Below are positions 9,741 through 17,516 of a stretch of DNA of 54,448 nucleotides, piece by piece. Source of the DNA: Planctomycetaceae bacterium. GTDB lineage: Bacteria > Planctomycetota > Planctomycetia > Planctomycetales > Planctomycetaceae. The DNA is taken from positions 1-54,448 of the forward strand of contig JANQSH010000146.1 of the NCBI GenBank assembly GCA_028284145.1, written 5' to 3'. Numbering within the stretch: position 1 is the first letter of the stretch; each line of letters starts with the position of its first letter. The position numbers and the translations under genes were made by a program. The notes beneath the pieces are model-generated. The model saw only the letters and a list, made by a program, of their open reading frames with translations. It was not told the DNA's origin and made no database searches.

Positions 9741-10226
9741 CTACTGGCTGAAGACAGTTGAGCCATCGGCAACGGTGCCGTCATGGTTCGCGCGGAACTC
9801 GCCAGTTGCGGTGCTATACAGCCAGCCGGTTGCGCCATCGACGTCAGCCGATGTCAATGCAGCGGTCTTGATCGCGACATCCCGTTTGCCGTTGTACGGA
9901 TTCGGTGGAAGCTGACCGATGAGGTAGGGGCCGAACTTACCACTCGTATTGACCGTGCCATCAACATCGGTCTTCTCAAGCAATGCCTGCTCGAAAGTGA
10001 CACCCGATTTAGAACCGGCCAACTGGCCTTCGTGATCGAAGCGGTAGTTGGTCAGCACTTTGCGGATCACACGCAGGTCTTGTTTCAATGCGGTTTCTTT
10101 GGCGTCATCGTTGGCGGCTGTGAACTGTGGCAAAACAGTAGCGGCCAGGATTCCCAGAATAACAACGACGATCAGGACTTCGACGAGGGTAAACCCGTCA
10201 CGTTTTTTGTTAGCTTGCAATGGCAT
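9741..10226 (-). CDS. Type II secretion-type pseudopilin (GspG/PulG-like)
   Basis: A 161-residue prepilin-like protein. The N terminus is a short basic leader followed by DG-FTLVEV, the type III signal sequence cleaved before Phe by prepilin peptidase. Glu lies at +5, then a 20-residue hydrophobic helix. The ATG at 10226 was chosen over an open frame 43 codons longer because it gives the normal leader and has GGAG eight bases upstream. The C-terminal half has the small globular domain with Gly/Asn/Pro loops expected of a GspG-like subunit. No other secretion gene is nearby, so it is an orphan pseudopilin here. A terminator follows its stop codon. Confidence 0.9.
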   Translation of the reverse strand: MPLQANKKRDGFTLVEVLIVVVILGILAATVLPQFTAANDDAKETALKQDLRVIRKVLTNYRFDHEGQLAGSKSGVTFEQALLEKTDVDGTVNTSGKFGPYLIGQLPPNPYNGKRDVAIKTAALTSADVDGATGWLYSTATGEFRANHDGTVADGSTVFSQ

Positions 10227-10634
10227 AAGTTTTTCTCCATTTGTCAGCATGCGAAAGATGTGATTTGTCTCAGCCCATCGCCAGGTTATTCCGAGGCGGT
10301 TCGAAGGGCCCTGCGCAGCGACATTCTGTCTGGTGTGAACGCTACGTTTCGCCACGAAAGAAATCAGGTGCGGCTTTGCGCCAGTTGCCTTGTCTGTCGT
10401 GACGATAAAAAACTAGGTCGGGAAATTCGGGAGTCAAGAAATTTCTGTAAAAACAGCATGAATACAAAGCAGATCTGCGAATGAAACATAACATATTGAA
10501 GTGAAATAACTTAAGCCTGGCTTGCCGACGTCCGTCAAGCCGATGCAAGACGAAGTTCCGCGAGTAAGGATCAGAATGTTGGCACGACGCGCGCTAAAAA
10601 GCTCGCACATTCATTTAACATGCGGACGGATGAC
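10227..10634. other. Intergenic, pseudopilin upstream region
   Basis: About 400 bp with no supportable gene. It should hold the promoter of the pseudopilin gene. No repeat family member was recognised until copy A3 begins at 10635. Confidence 0.4.
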
Positions 10635-10742
10635 TGGAGAGTATTACACTTTCTCGTGTCCGCGAAGAACGACATTTATTTGGTCTGCAAGCAAAGATTC
10701 CCACGAGACAGAAACGTTATACGAAAATGTAAACGACTTCTA
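10635..10742 (+). repeat. Family A repeat, copy A3 (divergent)
   Basis: A diverged copy of about 108 bp that keeps the left palindrome region, the CTGCAA loop, the CCCACGAG block and the terminal TTCTA. Its last three bases (CTA, 10740-10742) are the stop codon TAG of the minus-strand sugar dehydrogenase gene. Confidence 0.75.
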
Positions 10743-11987
10743 CCTGGTGCGAGCGAATGTGAAAATGCTCTTCCCGGTTGGTGTGACCGTTGTGAAAAAA
10801 ACTTCGCCATCGGTATCGGTTCCGAAAGAGATAATCGGCGAAACCGACCTCCCCAACTTGTGATTGGCGACAACCTTCTGACTCGCGTCGTCGTATTCCA
10901 ATGCCCAAACCCAACCAGTCACATAGTCTGCATACAAGTACATGCCATTTAGATCGGGATGTTTCCTGCCTCGGTAAATAACTCCACCGGTAATCGACTT
11001 GCCGGTCTCGTGATCGTATTCGAAAACCGGATCGATCAGATTGGTGGCAGGGCTGTTGTTATCCTGAAAGGGATGGCGTCCTTCGCGAATCTTCCAGCCG
11101 TAATTTCCCCCTTTGACCACGATATCAATCTCTTCCCACAAATCCTGGCCGACATCTCCAGCCCAGAGACGACCGGTTTTGGAATCAAACGACATCCGCC
11201 AGATGTTACGGAAACCCCAGGCGTAAATTTCCGGTTTCCCAGCCTTCGGATTGTTGGCAAACGGATTGTCCTTCGGAATCGCATACGATTTTCCGTTGGA
11301 TTTCTGATCGACGTCAATCCGGAGGATCGAGCCCAATAATGTGTGCGTGTTTTGTCCGTGTCCACGTGGATCGTTTTTCGAGCCACCATCTCCCAAAGCA
11401 ATGTAGAGATAACCATCTGGTCCGAAGACAGTCGTGCCGCCGTTGTGGTTCCAGAAAGGTTGCTTCAGACGAAAGATTTCTTCTTCAAAATCGGCATCCG
11501 CCTTGTTCGGGTTGTCCTTTGAGACACGGAATCTTGAAACAACCGATGTCTGCGGCGCCTCTTCGGTCGTGTAGTAAATGAAAAACTCGCCGTTGGTTTT
11601 GTAGTCTGGATGAAATGCCACACCCAACAGGCCTTCTTCATTCTTCTTGTCGAAATAGTGGACCTTGTCGCTGATGTCCAGAAACACTTTTGAGGTCTGA
11701 GGCTGGTTGCCTGATTCGATCAGATGGATCACGCCCCGTTGTGTGGCGACGAAAATCCGATTGGTTCCATCTCCCGCATTGAGGAATTCGATCGGTCGAA
11801 AAGAGATCGGTTTGCCGGCGTCATCGACCGGTGACCAGTCGCTCCATTTCACATTTTCAAATGCGGGGACAATTTTGACCTGTGGTTTGGAAGACATTGC
11901 CGGCTGACATGCGGTCAACACGATCAACGCAGTGGACAGAGCAAACGCCCTGAAGAGGTCAGAGCGAACGTGTGAGATTGGTTTCAT
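10740..11987 (-). CDS. PQQ-type glucose/sorbosone dehydrogenase-like lipoprotein
   Basis: A 415-residue exported lipoprotein. The signal peptide ends in lipobox LTAC with Cys27. The mature part is a six-bladed beta-propeller of the glucose/sorbosone dehydrogenase (GSDH) family. It shows EEGLLGVAFHPDY, NHNGGTTVFGPDGYLYIALGDGG, YAWGFRNIWRMSFD and GDVGQDLWEEID, the usual landmarks. Relatives oxidise aldose sugars in the periplasm with PQQ, but many planctomycete members have no tested substrate. The stop codon comes from the end of repeat A3. The gene is monocistronic, with a family A and a family B repeat upstream. Confidence 0.9.
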   Translation of the reverse strand: MKPISHVRSDLFRAFALSTALIVLTACQPAMSSKPQVKIVPAFENVKWSDWSPVDDAGKPISFRPIEFLNAGDGTNRIFVATQRGVIHLIESGNQPQTSKVFLDISDKVHYFDKKNEEGLLGVAFHPDYKTNGEFFIYYTTEEAPQTSVVSRFRVSKDNPNKADADFEEEIFRLKQPFWNHNGGTTVFGPDGYLYIALGDGGSKNDPRGHGQNTHTLLGSILRIDVDQKSNGKSYAIPKDNPFANNPKAGKPEIYAWGFRNIWRMSFDSKTGRLWAGDVGQDLWEEIDIVVKGGNYGWKIREGRHPFQDNNSPATNLIDPVFEYDHETGKSITGGVIYRGRKHPDLNGMYLYADYVTGWVWALEYDDASQKVVANHKLGRSVSPIISFGTDTDGEVFFTTVTPTGKSIFTFARTR

Positions 11988-12047
11988 GGGGATTTCTCGC
12001 TTTTCTGAAAAGGGGTGTTTCTTGGGAAGAATGCGTGACGAGCGAAT

Positions 12048-12148
12048 TAAAGCATATTATGCTTTTCCGTGACGCGAAAATCGTTGTTTGGCCTGCAAAC
12101 ACAGACTCCCACGGGCAGAAGCGTTGCACGAAAAGGTGAACCACTCTC
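12048..12148 (+). repeat. Family A repeat, copy A4
   Basis: An about 101-bp copy. Its left hairpin reads AAAGCAT-ATT-ATGCTTT, a perfect 7-bp stem in which two G-C pairs of the consensus are replaced by A-T pairs on both arms. This is the clearest compensatory change in the family. The right end runs directly into family B copy B2. Confidence 0.85.
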
Positions 12149-12252
12149 GTGCCTTGTCAAGGATTTGTTTTGGGGTGTGGACTGACATAACCCGCTCCGT
12201 TGTCGCTTCTTGCAACTTCATCAACCCCAACTTTCAGTCTTGACAGTCCACC
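12148..12252 (+). repeat. Family B repeat, copy B2, overlapping a gene end
   Basis: An about 105-bp copy abutting A4. It overlaps the 3' end of the minus-strand aminotransferase: the last eight codons or so (TVKTESWG) and the stop codon at 12221-12223 lie inside the repeat. Confidence 0.85.
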
Positions 12253-13375
12253 AGTTATCGTTCGGACCGGATCGTGCCAGTTTTTTGAGGACGTTGATAC
12301 CTTTTCGCAACGTCTCCTCTTCCGCGGCATACGAAATGCGAAAATGGGTGTCCTGTTCACTGAAAACATTCCCGGGGATCAGAAGCAGATTGTTCTCGAT
12401 GGCAGCTTTGACGAATTCTGTTCCAGTTCCCCAGGGTGATTTCACGAACAGGTAGAACGCTCCTTCGCCACCGGCAATTTCAAAATCTGCTGACAATTCC
12501 GTCTGAACGAAGTCTCGTTTCATCCGGTATTCATCAACACGGTCGGAGATATCGTAAGACCAGGCTGACAACCCTGCCCATTGCACCGGATGTGGCGCAC
12601 AGACGAACGTGAATTGTTGCAATTTGATCATCTGCTGCATGATGTCTGTCGGGCCATGCACAAAACCAAGCCGATGTCCGGTCATCGAATGCGACTTGCT
12701 GAAGCCGTCGATCACAATTGTCTGGTCATTCCACTGTGCCGGACTCTGAAATTCATCGTCATAACAAAATGACCGGTATATTTCGTCGCTGATCAAGGCA
12801 ATGTCCTGTTCCAGCGCCAGTTCCGCCAACGCCCTGACCTCATTTCTTGATGCCACGGCGCCGGTTGGATTGGCCGGGCTGTTGAACAGGATCACCTTTG
12901 TGCGATCAGTGATTTTCTCCCGAACCTTGTTGACGTCGATGCGAAAATCGGGATATGTATCGACCAGCACAACCTTGCCACCCGTTACGGCGGTTAAATG
13001 CTTGTACATGACAAAATAGGGATCGAAAACGATCGCCTCATCACCCGGATTGAGCAATGTCAGCAGAGAGAGCATCAGAGCGCCACTCGTTCCACTGGAG
13101 ATGAAAACTTTGCGGTCAACGTGGCCATACGATTTATCGACATCAGATTGGATGACGTCAATCAGTGGCGCGATACCCTGCGTTTGGGAGTACGCATTTT
13201 TCCCATCAGCGACAGCCTGGTTCAAAGCATCTTTAATTGGCTGCGGCGTATCAAAATGGGGCTGCCCGATACTCAGATTGATGGGGTCTGTCATGTTCGT
13301 GGCAAGATCGAACACCTTTCGGATCCCCGAGGCATCGATCAAGTGCATGCGATCTGCAATCCACCCTTCGCACAT
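12221..13375 (-). CDS. Class I/II PLP-dependent aminotransferase
   Basis: A 384-residue cytoplasmic fold-type I aminotransferase, aspartate-aminotransferase-like. The substrate-side N terminus contains NLSIGQPHFDTP. The cofactor region has FNSPANPTGAV, SDEIYRSFCYDD and the PLP lysine in DGFSKSHSMTGHRLG. The amino donor and acceptor cannot be told from sequence; aspartate, alanine or an amino-acid biosynthetic substrate are all possible. The ATG at 13375 has AAGGG upstream; an internal ATG ten codons later is an alternative. The C-terminal tail after KLARSGPNDNWW is encoded by family B repeat B2, so the original C terminus was probably different. Confidence 0.9.
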   Translation of the reverse strand: MCEGWIADRMHLIDASGIRKVFDLATNMTDPINLSIGQPHFDTPQPIKDALNQAVADGKNAYSQTQGIAPLIDVIQSDVDKSYGHVDRKVFISSGTSGALMLSLLTLLNPGDEAIVFDPYFVMYKHLTAVTGGKVVLVDTYPDFRIDVNKVREKITDRTKVILFNSPANPTGAVASRNEVRALAELALEQDIALISDEIYRSFCYDDEFQSPAQWNDQTIVIDGFSKSHSMTGHRLGFVHGPTDIMQQMIKLQQFTFVCAPHPVQWAGLSAWSYDISDRVDEYRMKRDFVQTELSADFEIAGGEGAFYLFVKSPWGTGTEFVKAAIENNLLLIPGNVFSEQDTHFRISYAAEEETLRKGINVLKKLARSGPNDNWWTVKTESWG

Positions 13376-13532
13376 TCGTCACCCTTTTGCAACAGCCTGA
13401 TTGACAACAGGCAGAATCGGCACTCTTCGCCGCGCTGCCGTTTCCATTTTAGGGAAAACATCAGCAGACTTCACGTGAGAGGTCTTCGTTTTGCAGACAT
13501 GATGACGGAATTCAGACCTCCATTGCCCGGTT

Positions 13533-13634
13533 TAGAGCGTATTACGCTCTTCTGTGGCGCGATGTACACCGCTTGGCCTGCAAATATAGGCTCCCACGAG
13601 CGAAAAGTGTCACACGAAAAGGGAAACGGCTCTA
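13533..13634 (+). repeat. Family A repeat, copy A5 (tandem with A6)
   Basis: A 102-bp copy with perfect ends TAGAGC and GCTCTA and perfect left hairpin GAGCGT-ATT-ACGCTC. Its final TA is also the first TA of A6. Confidence 0.95.
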
Positions 13635-13734
13635 GAGCGTATTACGCTCCCTCGTGGCGCGATGGGCATCGTCAGGCCTGCAATCGTAGATTCCCGCGAG
13701 CGAGAAGCGTCACACGAAAAGGGAAACGACTCTA
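13633..13734 (+). repeat. Family A repeat, copy A6 (tandem with A5)
   Basis: A 102-bp copy head-to-tail with A5, offset by exactly 100 bp and joined at GCTCTAGAGC with a shared TA. The two copies differ at many internal positions, so this is not a recent duplication. The right end is 13 bp from the stop codon of the zinc-ribbon membrane protein gene. Confidence 0.95.
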
Positions 13735-13747
13735 ATTGGTGCCCGGT

Positions 13748-14875
13748 TCAATTGGCCGAAACATCCCGCAACAATTCCTTGAACTGTGGGTTTTTCATCA
13801 TCCGTTTTTGGGTCCACTCATCGAATGTGATGCGGCACATCAGGCGAGGTTGCAGCCATGCGGCAGAGTACGGGTTCCGGACGAAGGGGCGATTGCGGCG
13901 GAGGTCGGGAAAGCGTTTCACCAGTCTCAATCGGTCATCTTCCGGCAGTTTCCAATATGAGATCTGTCCCGCGTATTTCAATTGCCCGTCAAGAACTGTG
14001 GCGAGCAGCAACTGATCCGGTTTTCCTGCCGAAGTGCGCGTGTATCCGATGATCAGGCAGTCAGCAGAAAACTGTCCTTTTTCCGCAGTCTTTGCTTCTT
14101 CTTCAGCATTTTTCCTGTCCTCTTCGCCAGCCTGAGCATCCCCCACGAACGAATTCATGGCTTCTTCCATCGACATGTCCGATTCACGTTCCTGGCGCGC
14201 TTGAGACGAAATGGTTTGCAGCAGATTTGTATCGGCTCCCCGTTTCACGCCCCAGTCATCGAAGATGGCCGAGAACTGAAATCCGCCAACAATCAGCACA
14301 GCACAAATTGCGGCCAACATTCCCCAAACACCCAACCAGATGCGGAATTTCAGGTCATTTGCCTGCGCCAGTGTTGGCTTCCAGATCTCGACTGGTTTCA
14401 TGAACATGTCGAGCATGCCATATTTGTCGGACCTGGCAATCGCATGAATATAGACCATCAGGTGAGCGATCCCAAAAACGAGCAATCCTCCGACGAGTTG
14501 CGTGATTGTCCAGAGTGCACGCACCGATGCCACACTTTGGAAACTGACGCGGGCGAAGACACTGGCTCCAACGACGGCCAGACAACCAAAACCGAGCCCC
14601 CACATCCAGCCGGGTATGGCGGACATCAGACTTTCCGGGGCTTCTTGCGTTACGATTTCGACTTCCGGTCCCAAGTCGACGCATTGATTGATTGCCGGGT
14701 AGTATCCGCAATCGGGACACCACTGGTTCTCACCCCAGGATCGCGTCGACTGACAATTCGTGCAGGTGGGTTCTGCGCCTCCATTTCCACCCAGATCCTG
14801 TGCAACTCGTTCCACGTTTTCGATCTGCATTCCCGCACGAGACTCTGTTTTTTCGGTCACTGCGTTCGTATTCAT
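13748..14875 (-). CDS. Membrane protein with zinc ribbon and DNA-ligase-type OB domain
   Basis: A 375-residue protein with an unusual build. A zinc ribbon is formed by Cys38, Cys41, Cys53 and Cys56. Three hydrophobic segments follow at about 88-108, 120-145 and 178-200. An acidic, helical stretch at 225-267 leads to a C-terminal domain (about 269-371) that matches the pattern of the C-terminal OB fold of ATP-dependent DNA ligases. This is seen in ADCLIIGYT, then LLLATVLDGQLKYAGQI, and at the end AAWLQPRLMCRITFDEWT. The ligase nucleotidyltransferase domain with its KxDG lysine is absent, so it cannot be a ligase. Function unknown; nucleic-acid or protein binding at the membrane is possible. 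No operon partner is evident: family A tandem copies lie downstream and the divergent BatA gene upstream. Confidence 0.75.
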   Translation of the reverse strand: MNTNAVTEKTESRAGMQIENVERVAQDLGGNGGAEPTCTNCQSTRSWGENQWCPDCGYYPAINQCVDLGPEVEIVTQEAPESLMSAIPGWMWGLGFGCLAVVGASVFARVSFQSVASVRALWTITQLVGGLLVFGIAHLMVYIHAIARSDKYGMLDMFMKPVEIWKPTLAQANDLKFRIWLGVWGMLAAICAVLIVGGFQFSAIFDDWGVKRGADTNLLQTISSQARQERESDMSMEEAMNSFVGDAQAGEEDRKNAEEEAKTAEKGQFSADCLIIGYTRTSAGKPDQLLLATVLDGQLKYAGQISYWKLPEDDRLRLVKRFPDLRRNRPFVRNPYSAAWLQPRLMCRITFDEWTQKRMMKNPQFKELLRDVSAN

Positions 14876-15164
14876 ATTTCCGTTGCCGAGTTCGGTAAGA
14901 GACGAAGTGTTTGGCTGGTACGTCCAGTGGGTGTCAGGCTTTGGAGGACAAGTATGGCAGCACGAATTTGAGTCGGCGGTTGCCGTTTCGATTCGATCCG
15001 ACTGTCAAAATTGTTAGAATCGAACCAAGCCTGTCGCCCCGGCTTTGCAAGGCTTGCGAAAACGTAGCTTATGTTCGCAAAATCTGAGTGGATTTCCGGT
15101 TTGCGTTCAAATTTTTTCCAACTTCCTGACTAATCTGCGGTCTCGATGCCCATCACGTTTTCTC

Positions 15165-17486
15165 ATGAATTTTGATTTTATCAATCCCTTCATGCTGTTT
15201 GGTCTGGCAGGCATTGCTCTGCCGGTACTCGCGCATTTATTGAGTCGCAGGAAATATGACATTGTCGACTGGGGGGCGATGCCGTTTCTTGAGTTGGGTC
15301 AGAACACGCGCCGCAAAATTCGGCTCGAGGAGTTGCTGCTGCTTCTACTGCGGATGGCGATCATTACGGTGATTGTGATGGTGTTGTCTCGTCCCTGGGC
15401 GCAGGGCGGATTTTTCAGTCAGGTCATTTCGACACAAACACGCGACATCGTTTTCGTGATTGATGGTTCCTGCAGCATGGGATGGGAAAGTGCCTCCCAA
15501 ACGCCACACGAAGCCGCTCGCCAATGGGTTGACGAATTCCTGAATGACCTCAGGCCAGGGGATTCCATTTCGGTATTGGATGCGCGGGAAAAGGTGCGCA
15601 AAGTAATCGATTCTCCGATTCGCAGTTTTGATCTGGTTCGCGAAAAAATCGCAGAGATTCCTCCGCCGGCTGGTTCCTCCGATCTTGCTGCGGCGTCGGC
15701 AGAGGCCGTGCGAATGTTAAGCCGCACCAGCAATCTTTCGCGGGAAGTCATCGTGTTAACGGACGGCCAATCACTTGGCTGGAAAGCGGACGATGACATC
15801 TTGTGGGCACAGTTGGATGATCTTCGCAATCAACCGGCCGTCAAACCCCGATTGTGGGTTGTCAACGTCAGTAGTGGGAAGTCATCGGGGAATAGCTCTG
15901 CCAGTTCATCGCGAATCAATTTGAGCCTTGAGACATTGCAACTCTCCCGTGAGTTGACCGTCCCTGATTTCCCCGTGCGGATATCGACAAAAATCCGGCT
16001 TTCCGGTGGCCAATCAACCATAACGCGCAAAGTTCATTTTGAAGTCGATGGACAACGGATTAAGAGCAAAGCACGGTCGGTCCAACTGGAGCCGGATGGT
16101 GAGGCCAGTGTTGAATTTGAGTACCGTTTCGCCTCGACAGGTTCGCATGTGGTAAGCGTAGTGCTGGATCACGATTCGCTTCCTGGCGATAACCAGGCCG
16201 ATGCTGCCATCGAAGTCGTAGACGCCCTGCCGGTTCTTTTGGTCGATGGCACGCCTGATCCGATACCGGTCAGAAGTGAAGTCTTTTTTGCCAAAGCAGC
16301 GCTTTCGGCTGATGAAAACGATACTCCCTGGATTGAGGCGACGACCATGCCATACAACGACTGGGATTCTGCAATACTGCAACATGTCGACGTCGTATTC
16401 CTTGCGAATGTCCGACGCCTGACAGATACGCAAGTCGCAGATCTCGAATCATTTGTCTCGCAGGGTGGAGGACTGTTCATCGCGTTGGGAGACCAGACCG
16501 ATGCAGTCGCGTTCCGGGAGGATTTCGAACGGGAAGGACGCGGGCTTTCACCAGCAGCCCTGCAGCAGGTGATGTCGGATGATGGTGCCGATGACGATGG
16601 CATCCATATTTCCAACGGTAGCTTGTCGACGCCCTGGTTGAGGAGATTTCGCGCTGAGGAAGATGGCGGTATGACGACGGCACGGTTTTCGCAATGGTGG
16701 CAAGTGACGCCCACACAGGTTGCGACGACCGAGTCGGCCCTCATGGCAATGGAGGATTCCGACGGCAACATTCCAAAAGGCAAAAGTGAAAAAAAGAGGC
16801 CGGGGTATCCTGCTTCCGCAGGACTTGTCCTCGCACGATTGAGCAACAATGCACCGTTGCTGTTGTCCCGTTCCTTCGGCGATGGTGAGGTACTGCTATT
16901 CGCATCCACTATCGACGCCGCCTGGAATACGCTGCCCGCCAGGCCCGATTTTGTTTCATTCCTGCACGAGGTTGTCTTCTATTTGTCGTCCAGACGAGCG
17001 TTGCAGAACGTACCGTCAGGTGCGGCTTTGTTGGGCGAAATCGCCTCGACCGAGGAGTTCATGCAGTTCCAGTTCGTCGGACCGGGTGATTTGCGGTTTG
17101 CTCCCGAACTGGTGGGAGAGAAGACGCGTCCCCGGGCAAGGTTGGCGGATACGTCCGTACCTGGAATCTACCGGTTTGAGCGTCGGGATTCGACTGCGGT
17201 TGAACCACCGCAGTATTTCGTCGTCAATTTCGACCGTAGTGAATCCGACCTTACCTCGCTCACTGAGGAGGAACAAACGCAATTGTCACATCAGGATCGA
17301 ATGGATTTCGTGGCCGATGTTGAAGAGTTGAAAACAAAAATGTTCGACACCTCAACCCGAACCGAAATCTGGTTTCTGCTGGCAATGTTCTTTCTCGGGT
17401 TTCTTGTGTTGGAAGTTTACATGACGCGAAGAATTGTCAAAGGGGGAGGAGTGGCAACAACTCCCGAAACCGTTCCGACAGGATGA
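15165..17486 (+). CDS. BatA-like membrane protein with VWA domain
   Basis: A 773-residue membrane protein. The N terminus (FINPFMLFGLAGIALPVLAHLLSRR) is the BatA-type domain with two membrane segments. A von Willebrand A domain follows, with MIDAS motif DGSCS in VFVIDGSCSMGW. Beta-rich repeats and a GATase-like segment come next, and a last membrane helix lies at the C terminus (WFLLAMFFLGFLVLEVYM). The ATG at 15165 was chosen because the frame upstream is not membrane-protein-like and lacks the BatA start. BatA/VWA proteins usually work with a MoxR ATPase and a DUF58 protein, neither of which is here. A second VWA gene follows after 30 bp, in the same direction, so the two likely form one transcript. 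Confidence 0.85.
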   Translation: MNFDFINPFMLFGLAGIALPVLAHLLSRRKYDIVDWGAMPFLELGQNTRRKIRLEELLLLLLRMAIITVIVMVLSRPWAQGGFFSQVISTQTRDIVFVIDGSCSMGWESASQTPHEAARQWVDEFLNDLRPGDSISVLDAREKVRKVIDSPIRSFDLVREKIAEIPPPAGSSDLAAASAEAVRMLSRTSNLSREVIVLTDGQSLGWKADDDILWAQLDDLRNQPAVKPRLWVVNVSSGKSSGNSSASSSRINLSLETLQLSRELTVPDFPVRISTKIRLSGGQSTITRKVHFEVDGQRIKSKARSVQLEPDGEASVEFEYRFASTGSHVVSVVLDHDSLPGDNQADAAIEVVDALPVLLVDGTPDPIPVRSEVFFAKAALSADENDTPWIEATTMPYNDWDSAILQHVDVVFLANVRRLTDTQVADLESFVSQGGGLFIALGDQTDAVAFREDFEREGRGLSPAALQQVMSDDGADDDGIHISNGSLSTPWLRRFRAEEDGGMTTARFSQWWQVTPTQVATTESALMAMEDSDGNIPKGKSEKKRPGYPASAGLVLARLSNNAPLLLSRSFGDGEVLLFASTIDAAWNTLPARPDFVSFLHEVVFYLSSRRALQNVPSGAALLGEIASTEEFMQFQFVGPGDLRFAPELVGEKTRPRARLADTSVPGIYRFERRDSTAVEPPQYFVVNFDRSESDLTSLTEEEQTQLSHQDRMDFVADVEELKTKMFDTSTRTEIWFLLAMFFLGFLVLEVYMTRRIVKGGGVATTPETVPTG

Positions 17487-17516
17487 TCAACAAAGAAAAC
17501 GATAAGAACCGTATCC

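Noticed and set aside
13533..13734. Family A as a tRNA-like or small-RNA gene
   Set aside because: It has hairpins but no cloverleaf, no T-arm and no conserved promoter or terminator. The inverted ends and shared TA fit a mobile element better, although transcription cannot be excluded.
13533..13734. Family A tandem copies as the start of a CRISPR array
   Set aside because: The repeated units are contiguous, about 100 bp, and differ internally. There are no short identical repeats with unique spacers and no cas genes.
13982..14971. Open frame of 329 codons opposite the zinc-ribbon/OB membrane protein
   Set aside because: The minus-strand protein has clear domain structure; the plus-strand frame is rich in Cys, His and Arg in the way of an antisense shadow.
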